64,000 nucleotides of DNA from Halalkalibaculum roseum. GTDB lineage: Bacteria > Bacteroidota > Rhodothermia > Balneolales > Balneolaceae. How positions within the stretch are numbered: position 1 is the stretch's first letter; each line of letters begins with the position of its first letter. Location: positions 434,001-498,000 of the forward strand of contig NZ_JAALLT010000003.1 of NCBI RefSeq assembly GCF_011059145.1, in the 5' to 3' direction. Both the position numbers and the translations under genes were made by a program. A model generated the notes under the pieces. It made no database searches. It saw only the letters and a list, made by a program, of their open reading frames with translations, and was not told the origin of the DNA. This document shows, piece by piece, positions 37,658 to 47,294 of this stretch.

Positions 37658-38584
37658 TTATATCAGTAACACATCCAAACCCGTAACTATTCCAAGATTT
37701 GTATGTTTTAACACTAAAATGAGTAAGATGAAAGCAACGAATAAGAGTGATGTCGCAAATTTGATGCGCATGACCAGCTCGTAATCTTCCTGTTCAGCAG
37801 TGAGCTGTAAGATCTTATTTTGCACCCAATAACCGATACCAAAACCCACCAGCAAAAATCCGATGCCCAATGCGACATGGTCAACGAACAGGGCCATTGA
37901 TATGAGCAGGATTCCGGAGGAAAATGAAATAACAAAAAAGTTGAATACCCCGGAGAAACCGTATCTGATGGCAAAAGTACGGTCACCACGCTTTCTGTCT
38001 TCATCCATCTGGTAAAGTTGCGACAAAGGATATAGACTTAAAATAACCAGTGCCACTCCCACTGCCGCAAATATGATAGAAAGATCTATCTCATTCATTC
38101 CCGCTGACAGATAGCCCATCAGAAAAGAGTTTGTACCGGTGCTTACACCTATGGCAACAAGGCTTTTGATGGGATCCCCCTTCCAACGAGTAAGTGGGGA
38201 GGAATAAAGCCAAAAAAAGATCATGCTGAGAATATAGATACCCATAAAGGCGTTGCCTGCCGGTATCGCAACCAGCAATCCCACTGCCTGCATAAGGATT
38301 GACATCATCCACATCCAGCGAGTCATTGGGGGTGGATTTTTCAGGCCGCCTATGGGACCTTCATCTTTATCCCAGTAGGAATTATAAGCTGTTGCACCCC
38401 CGAAAAGTAGCAAATGTACATTGACGAATTGAAGCAAGTAGGAGTTCCAATTCAGAGAAGGACTTAAAAAACCGCCCAGTAGAAATCCGCCCGACAAAAT
38501 AAAAACCTGGTAATGCCACCGCAGATGAAGAATAAAATTCCAGATCTCCTTCCCTGTTGATGTGTTCGAACTATTTCCTTTCAA
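37658..38584 (-). CDS. UbiA family prenyltransferase
   Basis: A 308-residue integral membrane protein with about eight helices. The two aspartate-rich magnesium/prenyl-diphosphate motifs are NSYWDKDEGP and the YQMDEDRKRGDRTF region. It transfers a polyprenyl chain to an aromatic or other acceptor; the acceptor is not known (a quinone pathway, or a heme or tocopherol type, are options). No quinone genes are adjacent. The TTG start at 38584 is used because the first ATG comes well inside the helices. Confidence 0.82.
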   Translation of the reverse strand: MKGNSSNTSTGKEIWNFILHLRWHYQVFILSGGFLLGGFLSPSLNWNSYLLQFVNVHLLLFGGATAYNSYWDKDEGPIGGLKNPPPMTRWMWMMSILMQAVGLLVAIPAGNAFMGIYILSMIFFWLYSSPLTRWKGDPIKSLVAIGVSTGTNSFLMGYLSAGMNEIDLSIIFAAVGVALVILSLYPLSQLYQMDEDRKRGDRTFAIRYGFSGVFNFFVISFSSGILLISMALFVDHVALGIGFLLVGFGIGYWVQNKILQLTAEQEDYELVMRIKFATSLLFVAFILLILVLKHTNLGIVTGLDVLLI

Positions 38585-38670
38585 GCCGGTCAGTTCAATG
38601 ATTGTTCAATGCTAAGCTTAGTGAAATGGATTTTATCAATCCAGTGAAAGAATCGTATATTTTGTGACTT

Positions 38671-39579
38671 ATGATTTCCACTGACACAAAAACAGAGCCC
38701 GTACATTCTGAAATTAAGAGAAGTGACTGGAGACAGCGGATCCGGGCACATAAAGAAGCTGTATCAAATCGAATCGATGACTACCTGGAGCTAAGGCAAC
38801 AACATCGTAAAGATCCTGTATTGGATTTTCTGTTTGAATACTATGCCTTCCGACCCTCACACCTAAGAAGGTGGTCACCGGGATTCGGCGTTTTGTTGAG
38901 AGGAAATGAGAAGGATTCTTATCCTGAATTGAGCGAGCTATCAATGGGAATGAAGGGGGCTTACCTGAATCCCGAATACTTTCCTGAAAACAGAAAGAGA
39001 TCCATACGCTGGATACTGGAGCTGCTGGAAAATTCCGGCCGGAGAAAACCTTCTTTCGGCTGTTTTGGGATGCATGAGTGGGCCATGGTATATAAGAAAG
39101 ATAAGGATCAGATACGCCACAGGGATATTCCTCTTCGAATGGATAAAGAAAAACTTGCATCCTTTGTAGAATCCAGGCCCCTGGTTTGTACCCATTTTGA
39201 TGCGTTTCGTTTTTTTGCAAAACCCGCCAAGCCGCTCAATAAATTTGAGCTTTCACGCGACTCCTTCAGTAACACCGAGCAGGCCGGCTGTATTCATACC
39301 AATATGGATCTTTACAAATGGGCATTCAAAGGATTCCCCTGGATTTCCAGTGAGGTAATTTTGGAAGCTTTCGATTTGGCAGTGGAAGCAAGAACCGTAG
39401 ACATGAAGGCAAGTCCCTATGATCTAGAGGCCTATGGTCTTGAACCTATCCGGATTGAGACGGAGTCAGGGCGGATGGCGTACTTGGAAGCTCAGAAAGC
39501 GATCTACGAACGGTCGAAACCCATCAGGGATCATTTGATAAAAGAGTACCGTACTTTGGTTCACTACTTTGATGAGTAG
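38671..39579 (+). CDS. Conserved protein of the '3-methyladenine DNA glycosylase'-annotated family
   Basis: A 302-residue soluble protein. The wording WRQRIRAHKEAVSNRIDDYL, HRKDPVLDFLFEYYAFRPS and HLRRWSPGFGVLL matches a family that is often labelled 3-methyladenine DNA glycosylase in actinobacteria, but I do not know of direct biochemical proof. The FDLAVEARTVDMKASPYDL stretch is also conserved-looking. It has no membrane segments. It is divergent from the UbiA gene. Function should be treated as unknown. Confidence 0.65.
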   Translation: MISTDTKTEPVHSEIKRSDWRQRIRAHKEAVSNRIDDYLELRQQHRKDPVLDFLFEYYAFRPSHLRRWSPGFGVLLRGNEKDSYPELSELSMGMKGAYLNPEYFPENRKRSIRWILELLENSGRRKPSFGCFGMHEWAMVYKKDKDQIRHRDIPLRMDKEKLASFVESRPLVCTHFDAFRFFAKPAKPLNKFELSRDSFSNTEQAGCIHTNMDLYKWAFKGFPWISSEVILEAFDLAVEARTVDMKASPYDLEAYGLEPIRIETESGRMAYLEAQKAIYERSKPIRDHLIKEYRTLVHYFDE

Positions 39580-39694
39580 TTACTAAAGAATAGCTGCTCT
39601 ACCAAAGAGGTACACTGAGATTGATTGCCTTGCAGGTAATGCGTATTCTTTGCCATGCTAAATCACGCACACAAAATGGAAGATAATAGCTGCC

Positions 39695-39946
39695 ATGACC
39701 GATTTTTCAGAAGATGATTATGAGGCTTACGAACAGGATCTTGAAATTCTGGTCGATACCCTGCGTAAATGTTTTAATGCCGATAAGGCCCGCTATTCCG
39801 TGATCGGACACCAAAATGCCCTGTACATTGAAATTGAGGGACTCGATGACCTGACTAACGAAGAAATTCAGGAAGTAGCCGAACCGGTTTTCAACGAGCT
39901 GGATATGGATTTTGATGAGATTTCACTGGTACCTCTCAAAAAATAG
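39695..39946 (+). CDS. Small acidic protein of unknown function
   Basis: 83 residues, strongly acidic, with predicted helices and two strands (ARYSVIGHQNALYIEIEG). No motif is known to me. The frame, ATG start and codon choice look like those of a real gene, and the C-terminus ends in LVPLKK. It lies between the glycosylase-like gene and threonine synthase on the same strand, with about 115 nt before and 155 nt after. Confidence 0.6.
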   Translation: MTDFSEDDYEAYEQDLEILVDTLRKCFNADKARYSVIGHQNALYIEIEGLDDLTNEEIQEVAEPVFNELDMDFDEISLVPLKK

Positions 39947-40102
39947 AGTGCTTATTTTAGGCCGACTGAGAAAAGAATTATAAAATCAGTAAGGTCATCC
40001 ATCTGCACGGCCAAGTTAACTTTTTACATTATTTGCAGGAGATAAAGATCCATATACTTTACGATCAAGGGAGCTATTCGTATTTTTTAAAGATTCAAAA
40101 AA

Positions 40103-41824
40103 ATGATTAAAACTGATACCATGAAGAGTACCTATTGCGACTACGAACTGCGCTGTCTGGAAAACGACCACATCAATGATGAGAAGGAGACTACTACATA
40201 TTGTACCCAGTGTGATAGTGTACTGAGAGTATTTTATGATGAGGTATCAGACGATATACAGTATCCCATTAAGGATATTGTGGAAGATCCACTTAAAACC
40301 CATCCTTCAGCTCTTAAAAAGCTGGACCGGCTTTCAAAACAATATGAAGCTGACCTTTATGCCAAACTGGAGTTTGAACATCCCACCGGTTGCTTTAAAG
40401 ATCGTGGCAGTTATATCGAAGTACAGAAAGCACTGGAACTGAAGGCAGATGCCATCTGCCTGGCTTCAACCGGAAATATGGCGGCTTCTGTTGCGGCTTA
40501 TGCCTGTTATTTTAAGATTCCTTGCTTTGTATTTGTGCCAGAGAAAACCACAGATGCCAAAATTGCACAGGCGACCATCTATGATGCCAATATCATCCGC
40601 ATCAAAGGGGATTTCAGCACATGTGAAGCACTTTGCCGTAAGTTCGCCAAATCAGGCAACTACTACCTGGCCGGAGATTATGTATTCCGGGAGGAAGGTC
40701 AGAAATCTTTCAGTTATGAACTGATTGAGCAGGGCGGTGACGATTTTGACTATATCTTCATACCGGTTGGCTGCGGCACCAATTTTGGAGCTATCGCAAA
40801 AGGATTTGATGAATTGAAAAAGTCAGGAAGAATTGATCGGATACCCCAACTCATTGCCATTCAACCTGAGCAGAGCTCCCCGGTTGTGGAGGGCATTTTC
40901 AAGAAAAAGAAAATCATTAAAAACCAGGTCAACACTATGGCTCAATCTGTCGCGGCCTCCGACCCGGTGGACTTTTACAAGGTACTTCTGGGAATTGAGG
41001 AGACAGACGGACAGGCTTATACCGTGACCGAGGATGAAATATTGCAGTCACTCAAGGAAATGGCCATCGAGGAGGGACATTTTACCGAACCGGCCTGTGC
41101 ATTGCCCCTTGCAGCTTTCAAGAACAACAGTAATACCTTTAAAGGCAAAAAGTGCCTTTTTGTACTGACCGGATCTGGACTTAAGGATACTAAAGTGGTT
41201 GCCAAGCACTCCCTCTCCTCTCCTGTCCTTTCGCCGAAGCTTGAAAAGGTCATCAACTATATCAACTCGGGTTATATCGATATGCAGAAGAATTCCTGGG
41301 GGAAGTCACGGGATACCTTCATGGCCAACCTGAAAATGGACGAAGACCACGAGCGGCTATACAACAACTATGTATCAAACATTCAAAAGAAGGGTAAGAC
41401 TCTCAGTAACAACGAAATCGAAGTTCTGCAATCGCTTGTATTCAATGAGGAACTGGATCTAGAGTACCCGGCCGAAGTACTTGATTACAAACTGACGATG
41501 CGCAAACACGGGCTCGTTCAGGCAGCCGTTAAGTTGAATATCAAGAATGAAGAAGTGATTACCAAAGCGAAAGGTGTCGGCCCGATAGATGCGATTCTCA
41601 CAGCCATCAAATCAGAAACGGACAACCTGTTTCCCCTAGAGGTCAGTAACCATGAGGTTGAGATACTAAGTCCTGATACTGACTCTCTGGTTGTCGTCAC
41701 CCTTACGCTCACTCACGGTGAACAGGAATGGGTTTCCAAAGGGGCCTCACCCGACACGATTGAAGCTGCCGTTCAGGCCTTTGTTAAGGGTCTGGCGATT
41801 GCAATGAAGTCGGAAGTGGCTTAG
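40103..41824 (+). CDS. thrC: Threonine synthase with C-terminal LeuA-type regulatory domain
   Basis: A 573-residue protein. Residues 1-50 hold a zinc-ribbon-like Cys12/Cys18...Cys34/Cys37. The PLP enzyme core follows with Lys99 in EHPTGCFKDRGS, LASTGNMAAS and PVGCGTNFGAI, typical of threonine synthase, which turns O-phosphohomoserine into threonine. After about residue 375 come helical linkers and, from about 458 to 571, a domain matching the 2-isopropylmalate synthase allosteric (LeuA dimer) domain: HGLVQAAVKLN, GVGPIDAILTAI, ILSPDTDSLVVVTLTL and SPDTIEAAVQAFVKGLAIAM. Such a fusion would allow allosteric control by a branched-chain end product. A second ATG at 40121 could also serve as start. 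Confidence 0.85.
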   Translation: MIKTDTMKSTYCDYELRCLENDHINDEKETTTYCTQCDSVLRVFYDEVSDDIQYPIKDIVEDPLKTHPSALKKLDRLSKQYEADLYAKLEFEHPTGCFKDRGSYIEVQKALELKADAICLASTGNMAASVAAYACYFKIPCFVFVPEKTTDAKIAQATIYDANIIRIKGDFSTCEALCRKFAKSGNYYLAGDYVFREEGQKSFSYELIEQGGDDFDYIFIPVGCGTNFGAIAKGFDELKKSGRIDRIPQLIAIQPEQSSPVVEGIFKKKKIIKNQVNTMAQSVAASDPVDFYKVLLGIEETDGQAYTVTEDEILQSLKEMAIEEGHFTEPACALPLAAFKNNSNTFKGKKCLFVLTGSGLKDTKVVAKHSLSSPVLSPKLEKVINYINSGYIDMQKNSWGKSRDTFMANLKMDEDHERLYNNYVSNIQKKGKTLSNNEIEVLQSLVFNEELDLEYPAEVLDYKLTMRKHGLVQAAVKLNIKNEEVITKAKGVGPIDAILTAIKSETDNLFPLEVSNHEVEILSPDTDSLVVVTLTLTHGEQEWVSKGASPDTIEAAVQAFVKGLAIAMKSEVA

Positions 41825-41831
41825 CAGAAGA

Positions 41832-41930
41832 CAGGAGTCAGGAGTCAGGAGTTAGGAGTCAGAATAAGGTATCTGAGTATTCAATTTAAATCTTCTTTAA
41901 GAAAATTCTGAATTCTGTATTCTGACTCCT
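41832..41930. repeat. CAGGAGT heptad tandem repeat with distal inverted arm
   Basis: Three CAGGAGT units and one TAGGAGT occupy 41832-41859, followed by cagaata. The arm aggagtcagaata (41854-41866) pairs exactly with tattctgactcct at 41918-41930. It lies between convergent thrC and dapD. A second heptad array is at 57335-57369. Confidence 0.6.
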
Positions 41931-42001
41931 GTATTCCAGTTCCTTCTCTATGAAATGAAACTATTCCTCATACTCCTCTCAAATCCGTAAAAAGCACCCC
42001 C

Positions 42002-42757
42002 TTACCTGAGCGCCTCCTCCAGTTCCAGGGAAGCATCACTCTGCTCATCGCGATATTTTACGATCAGCGGACAGGCCATGCTGAGTCCGTTTTCTTTGGC
42101 CCACTTCCCACTCATAGGACGAGTGCCGGGAATGACCACTGCTCCTTCCGGTATGGCTGCACCCTTTTCCAGTCTTTTCTCATTCACGCAATCATAAACA
42201 GGGATGGATTTGGAAAGCGTGACTCCCGGCGCGATGACCGCTCGCTTTTTGACCAAAATGCCTTCCACAATTACCGAGCCCGCACCGATAAAGCAATCAT
42301 CTTCAATAACGACCGGAGCTAATCCTACCGGTTCAAGCACACCGCCCAGCTGTACACCTGCCGAGAGGTGTACGTTCTTCCCTACCTGCGCACAGGAACC
42401 AACCAGCGCATGGCTGTCGACCATAGTTCCTTCATCCACATAGGCACCCACATTGATATATGCAGGTGGCATGATAATCACACCGGGCGCTACATAAGCT
42501 CCTCTGCGAACGGATGAACCGCCGGGTACCAATCTCACATTCTCCTCAGCAGTGAACTTCCTTGGGGGTAGATTATGCTTATCAACAAAACCGTTATAGA
42601 TACCGGAGTACTCTGTGTTATTACCGGCCTTAAATGAGGCCAAGATTGCTTCCTTTACCTCGGTATTGGCCTCCCAACCATCACCTTTTGGCCTTGCCGA
42701 TCTGATCTCACCTTTTTCCAGTTTTTCAAGTATTTCTTCCCAATTTTCCTGACTCAT
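42002..42757 (-). CDS. dapD: 2,3,4,5-tetrahydropyridine-2,6-dicarboxylate N-succinyltransferase
   Basis: A 251-residue left-handed beta-helix acyltransferase. Hexapeptide repeats run through the middle (VAPGVIIMPPAYINVGAYVDEGTMV includes the family's PPAYINVGAYV core), with FIGAGSVIVEGILV and VIAPGVTLSKSIPVYD after it. It succinylates tetrahydrodipicolinate in lysine/diaminopimelate synthesis. It is the last gene of dapB-dapA-dapD on this strand and follows dapA by 38 nt. The desuccinylase and later genes are not in the window. Confidence 0.9.
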   Translation of the reverse strand: MSQENWEEILEKLEKGEIRSARPKGDGWEANTEVKEAILASFKAGNNTEYSGIYNGFVDKHNLPPRKFTAEENVRLVPGGSSVRRGAYVAPGVIIMPPAYINVGAYVDEGTMVDSHALVGSCAQVGKNVHLSAGVQLGGVLEPVGLAPVVIEDDCFIGAGSVIVEGILVKKRAVIAPGVTLSKSIPVYDCVNEKRLEKGAAIPEGAVVIPGTRPMSGKWAKENGLSMACPLIVKYRDEQSDASLELEEALR

Positions 42758-42795
42758 TTCTATCTATTTGTGTTTAACAATTATACAATTTCGAT

Positions 42796-43680
42796 TTAGT
42801 TTTGCTGATCCAACCACTCACCAATGCGCTTGTCCGCATCCAGTAATTTTTTGGTATCTGTCACCTCATCATCCGTCAGCGGCGGTCGCAAGGTGGATGT
42901 TTTAATCCAGCCTTTTTCCTTTAATAATATCTTGCTTGGAATCGGATTGGATACTGAAAAAAGGGTATCCGTGCACTCCTGCCACAGAGGTAATAGTTGT
43001 GGCCCGTGCCCGGCCAGGCACTCATTCACGTAGGCATGGGTTGCCTTCGGCCATACGTTTGAAGCTACAGATACCAGTCCCTTGCATCCCGCCATGGCAA
43101 AAAATGGCGTCAATCCGTCATCTCCACTCAGGACTTTCAGATCGGGTGCTGCTTTGCGAAATTCCTGGAAATCGGCAATGCTGCCACTTGCTTCTTTTAA
43201 GGCAAACAAATTCGGATGATCCCGGAGCTCTTTTAATACCCTGGGATCAAGCTTAACTCCAGTTCTCGAAGGAACATTATAGATCATACAAGGCTTATCT
43301 GCAGCATCCATCAGGGCCTTAAACCAGGCTGTCTGGCCTTTCACATTTGGTTTGGCATAAAGGGGTGTTACCAACAGGAAAGCCTCAATTTCATATTCCT
43401 GGCAGTATTCGATCCACTCCAGCTGCTCGCGAAGATTAAACCCGCCGACGCCAACCATAACAGGAACTTCAATATTGAGGCTTGATGCCGTTTCCACAAC
43501 CATTTTCTTGTCATCGAGGCCAAGTGCCAATCCTTCCCCTGTTGAACCGAGTATAAGTATACCGTTGCCGGCTTCATCCTGTTTGTGAATAAGGGATGCA
43601 AGATCATCGAGATCCAGATCACCATTTTCTTTCATAGGAGTTACGAGTGCAGTCCAGAGAGAAATATCTTCTACATTCAT
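42796..43680 (-). CDS. dapA: 4-hydroxy-tetrahydrodipicolinate synthase
   Basis: A 294-residue TIM-barrel aldolase. It has the pyruvate-binding GSTGEGLAL loop, the tyrosine in YNVPSRTGVKL and the Schiff-base lysine in FALKEASGSIADF. It condenses pyruvate with aspartate semialdehyde, the first committed step to diaminopimelate. It lies between dapB (100 nt upstream) and dapD (38 nt downstream) on the same strand. Confidence 0.95.
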   Translation of the reverse strand: MNVEDISLWTALVTPMKENGDLDLDDLASLIHKQDEAGNGILILGSTGEGLALGLDDKKMVVETASSLNIEVPVMVGVGGFNLREQLEWIEYCQEYEIEAFLLVTPLYAKPNVKGQTAWFKALMDAADKPCMIYNVPSRTGVKLDPRVLKELRDHPNLFALKEASGSIADFQEFRKAAPDLKVLSGDDGLTPFFAMAGCKGLVSVASNVWPKATHAYVNECLAGHGPQLLPLWQECTDTLFSVSNPIPSKILLKEKGWIKTSTLRPPLTDDEVTDTKKLLDADKRIGEWLDQQN

Positions 43681-43780
43681 AATACTTTTTTTGATTTAAG
43701 TGCTGAAACTAATTAACACGAGAATGCAAGTAACCATTTAACAGGTTGGAGTTATGTCAATAATCTAAGCGGTCCCGGAT

Positions 43781-44452
43781 TTAGACTCCGACCAATTCAT
43801 CAAATACCGATTCAATATCATGCATACCCGGCTGCATGGAATCCTTAAGCAGTTGTCTGGCTGACCAAAGAGCTCCCTTGGCAAAAACAGCACGATTATG
43901 AGCCCGATGTTTCAGAAAAATGGATTCTGAGTTCGTTTTCATCTCCAGTTCGTGAATGCCTTTGATATCCCCTTTTCTTTCGGAGGTAATCTCGGCGTCT
44001 TTGCCCAGCCACTCTTTCCAAGAGATCGCTGTCCCGCTTGGGGCATCTACTTTCCCGGTGTGGTGTATTTCGTGGATATGAAACTCGGGCTCCGGCAACA
44101 GCTCAGAGCCTTTTGAAATGACAGAGATGCACCTTCTTACGATATTCATTCCCAAACTGAAATTGGAAGCTTTCAACCACTTGATACCCTTCTCCTTCAG
44201 CCTTTTATCAAGGTTCTCGGGCCACTCATGACCCGTACTTCCCCAAACTGCCGGTATTCCTGATTCAAGTACTGCCTCAAAAATATCATCAACCGCAGCC
44301 CCGGGAACAAAAATGATGATGACATCGGCCTGACGTAATTTCTCAGATGTAGGTTTGTTATTCGTATTGAAGGGTCCGACAAGATTTTCAGGCTCAACAA
44401 GGTCAACTACCTCACCCCCTGTTTTACCGGTTCCGATTACCGCAACATTCAT
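43781..44452 (-). CDS. dapB: 4-hydroxy-tetrahydrodipicolinate reductase
   Basis: A 223-residue protein with the NAD(P) motif VAVIGTGKTGGEVV at the N-terminus, the GSTGHEWPE loop, and the catalytic/substrate segment EIHHTGKVDAPSGTAISW with its His and Lys. It is short but typical for the compact DapB of Bacteroidota. It reduces the DapA product. The ATG at 44452 is chosen over a TTG at 44461 that adds three residues. It is the first gene of dapB-dapA-dapD and diverges from a DUF819 permease gene. Confidence 0.92.
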   Translation of the reverse strand: MNVAVIGTGKTGGEVVDLVEPENLVGPFNTNNKPTSEKLRQADVIIIFVPGAAVDDIFEAVLESGIPAVWGSTGHEWPENLDKRLKEKGIKWLKASNFSLGMNIVRRCISVISKGSELLPEPEFHIHEIHHTGKVDAPSGTAISWKEWLGKDAEITSERKGDIKGIHELEMKTNSESIFLKHRAHNRAVFAKGALWSARQLLKDSMQPGMHDIESVFDELVGV

Positions 44453-44600
44453 TATACTCAAGGCTTTGCTTTCAATTCAATGAGCATAAGTATAAGCTTT
44501 TTGCCATCGATTTTCATGCTATTAAACCCTGATGTGTATTTGCACTATTGCCTAACTATAAGTTAGATTCCCACTTCCCAAAATCACTTAACCTATTTAT

Positions 44601-45857
44601 ATGGAATCAATAATTTTTGCCGCACCGCTCTTCACCAACGATGCTGTCGTTTTAGGTATTCTGCTTTTGATCCTTGCAGCAATCTTTATTACATCCAACA
44701 GTGACAATCCCTTTTGGCAAAAATTCTACACTTTTATTCCATCACTACTGCTCTGTTATTTTATACCCTCTATTTTCAACTCGATGGGCATTATTTCAGG
44801 TGAAGAATCCCAGCTCTATTTTGTGGCATCACGCTACCTGTTGCCAGCCAGTCTTGTTCTACTTACACTAAGCATTGATTTCAAAGGAATTCTAGGCTTA
44901 GGACCCAAAGCGATCATCATGTTCCTGGCGGGTACACTCGGTATCGTGATCGGTGGTCCTCTTGCACTGATAGTGTTCTCCTATATCGCACCCGGTGTTG
45001 TCGGCGGAGCCGGTCCCGAAGAGATCTGGCGGGGACTTTCTACCGTAGCGGGTAGCTGGATTGGCGGTGGTGCAAATCAAACAGCTATGTATGAGATCTA
45101 CGATCCCAGTGATGAACTCTTTTCAGCAATGATTACCGTAGACATCATAGTTGCCAATATCTGGCTTGGCTTTCTCCTGTACGGAGCCGGAATATCGGAT
45201 CGTATTGATAACTGGTTTAAGGCCGATGCCAGTCCTATAACAGAGCTTCGTAAAAAGATTGAAAGCTACAAAGCAAGTATATCCCGGATTGCCTCCCTAG
45301 CTGATATCACTACTATCTGTGCTGTGGCCTTTGGAATCACAGCCATTGCACATGTAGGAGCGGACACCGTAACGCCTTGGATCAATGATAATTTTCCTGC
45401 TCTTAGAGATCTCAGCTTGGGATCCCCGTTTTTCTGGATCATTGTAATCGCTACTACCGGCGGTTTGGGACTCTCTTTTACTCGTGCCCGTAAATTGGAG
45501 GGTGCAGGTGCTTCAAAAATAGGAAGCCTGTTTCTCTATATCCTGGTGGCAACAATCGGGATGAAAATGGACGTTCTGGCTATTTTTGAAAGTCCCGGCT
45601 TTTTCATGATTGGTATCCTCTGGATACTCATCCATGTTTTCATCCTCTTTGTAGTGGCAAAAATAATCAACGCCCCGTTCTTTTTTATTGCGGTCGGCAG
45701 TCAGGCGAATATCGGGGGCGCAGCATCCGCACCTATTGTCGCCTCGGCATTTCACCCAGCACTGGCACCGGTGGGCGTCTTACTTGCTGTTCTCGGTTAT
45801 GCGCTTGGAACCTACGCAGCCATCATCTGCTCGGAGATCATGCGCTTTGTAAGCTAA
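44601..45857 (+). CDS. DUF819 family membrane protein
   Basis: A 418-residue integral membrane protein with about eleven to twelve helices. It carries WIGGGANQTAMYEIY and the C-terminal GSQANIGGAASAPIVASAFHP region, both marks of the DUF819/YjcL family of putative permeases. The substrate is unknown. It is divergent from dapB (148 nt from the chosen dapB start), so a shared control region is possible, and an amino acid-related role is a guess only. Confidence 0.88.
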   Translation: MESIIFAAPLFTNDAVVLGILLLILAAIFITSNSDNPFWQKFYTFIPSLLLCYFIPSIFNSMGIISGEESQLYFVASRYLLPASLVLLTLSIDFKGILGLGPKAIIMFLAGTLGIVIGGPLALIVFSYIAPGVVGGAGPEEIWRGLSTVAGSWIGGGANQTAMYEIYDPSDELFSAMITVDIIVANIWLGFLLYGAGISDRIDNWFKADASPITELRKKIESYKASISRIASLADITTICAVAFGITAIAHVGADTVTPWINDNFPALRDLSLGSPFFWIIVIATTGGLGLSFTRARKLEGAGASKIGSLFLYILVATIGMKMDVLAIFESPGFFMIGILWILIHVFILFVVAKIINAPFFFIAVGSQANIGGAASAPIVASAFHPALAPVGVLLAVLGYALGTYAAIICSEIMRFVS

Positions 45858-45995
45858 GTTTTCGGGTGGCTTTCAGCGTACACAGGCTCCAAAATGATAG
45901 AAAACAGAACGAAATAAATGTTTCTGCGGAGAATGAATCCCTGCTTCAGGATGTTTATATTTTCCTTCGCTATTCCCTGAAGCAAAACAAAGCAT

Positions 45996-47204
45996 ATGCT
46001 CCGTATCTTAAAATTTCTTGGCGTTTTTCTAGCCGCCTTCCTGTTCATCTTCTTCATCGTGTTTGGATTTAATATGAACGCCCTTTTTACCCTAATGGAA
46101 AACTCTGAAGATATACAGGAGGGACAGGAATGGGTGGCCAAGACACAATCACTGAAGGGTTTGACGGAATATATTGGCCAGCAGCCCGAACGCGTGTCGA
46201 TAGTTTCCATTGCCATTGAGAACCCGGATTCTTCCATATTATACAATGAACACGCTCCTCGTACCATGGGCATTCTTTCCAACATTTTTACGGTAATTGA
46301 ATTTGCACGACAGGTTGAAGCCGGTGAGCTTGACCCTAACGAGCAGATAGCACTCTCAGAAGTGGATTACTTCCAGCTGCCGTATATGGATGCATCCAAC
46401 CACAGCACCGCTGTTGACCAGCTTGAAGAGCGTGAAAAGATATCGGAGCAAAATACCGTAGCATTGGCTGACTTGGTTCAAGTTTCTGTGGAGTATAATG
46501 ATTTGGCTGCCTCAGACTATCTTTTTTTCAGGTTTGGAAAGGAGCAGCTGGATTCTCTTATGAACCGGTTGAATATTGAAGAAACGGAATCTCCCCTACC
46601 TTTTAGTGGAATGTACGCCACTATGAAGCCCGGTCTCTATGATATGGAAGCACCGCAGAGAATGGACAGTCTGAGCGCTATGGATAGGAAAACCTTTGAC
46701 AGCCTCGCCATTGCCACTGCCGGGAAACTTGCCGAAAATGAAACATACAGAGAAGAAGTATTTACACAGTTCCGTCAGGATGAAGGATTGGGTGTCCCCT
46801 TTTCTATGCAACGCGACTTACTGGACTTTTTTCCTAAAACAACAGCACTGGAAATGGCAACCCTGATGAAGAACATTCAGCAGGAAGAACTGATTTCGGT
46901 TGAAGTCTCAAGGCGTATCAAAGAAATTATGTCATGGCCCCTGAAAAGCAGCCGATTGCAAAGTGATTTCAGCTCATACGGTGCCTACTACGATAGCCGG
47001 CTCGGCCTTGTTAATGGAATAGATTTTGGAGCTTCCACCTACTCCAATGAACCTTTTGCCCAGGCTGTATTTTTTGATGACTTACAACTTGCTTTCTGGT
47101 TTCACATGAGCAGCAATCTGATTCACCAGGACTTTGAACAGCGGTTGATCTGGGATCCGGCTTTAAGAGAAGCAACCGTTAATGAAATCAGAAAAAATCA
47201 GTAA
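45996..47204 (+). CDS. Beta-lactamase-fold serine hydrolase homologue lacking the SxxK lysine
   Basis: A 402-residue protein with an N-terminal membrane helix (8-25) and a periplasmic domain that follows the class A beta-lactamase/transpeptidase order. At the place of the catalytic SxxK box the sequence is LSNIF (Ser95 to Phe98), so the lysine is missing. The second box is represented by VEYNDLAASDYL; no KTG is apparent. Activity as a beta-lactamase is therefore unlikely; a binding or structural role, or a changed mechanism, is more probable. I am moderately sure of the fold assignment. Confidence 0.6.
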   Translation: MLRILKFLGVFLAAFLFIFFIVFGFNMNALFTLMENSEDIQEGQEWVAKTQSLKGLTEYIGQQPERVSIVSIAIENPDSSILYNEHAPRTMGILSNIFTVIEFARQVEAGELDPNEQIALSEVDYFQLPYMDASNHSTAVDQLEEREKISEQNTVALADLVQVSVEYNDLAASDYLFFRFGKEQLDSLMNRLNIEETESPLPFSGMYATMKPGLYDMEAPQRMDSLSAMDRKTFDSLAIATAGKLAENETYREEVFTQFRQDEGLGVPFSMQRDLLDFFPKTTALEMATLMKNIQQEELISVEVSRRIKEIMSWPLKSSRLQSDFSSYGAYYDSRLGLVNGIDFGASTYSNEPFAQAVFFDDLQLAFWFHMSSNLIHQDFEQRLIWDPALREATVNEIRKNQ

Positions 47205-47294
47205 CTTCTTTTTAGGAAATCAATCAATTAATCTGAATGAATTCGTAGTTTTAATTCATTTGAGTAATTCTCAATAACTAATTGGAGGGACATC

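Noticed and set aside
44453-44600. Lysine riboswitch between dapB and the DUF819 gene
   Set aside because: The gap is only 148 nt and I could not find the long multi-helix pattern of the lysine riboswitch.
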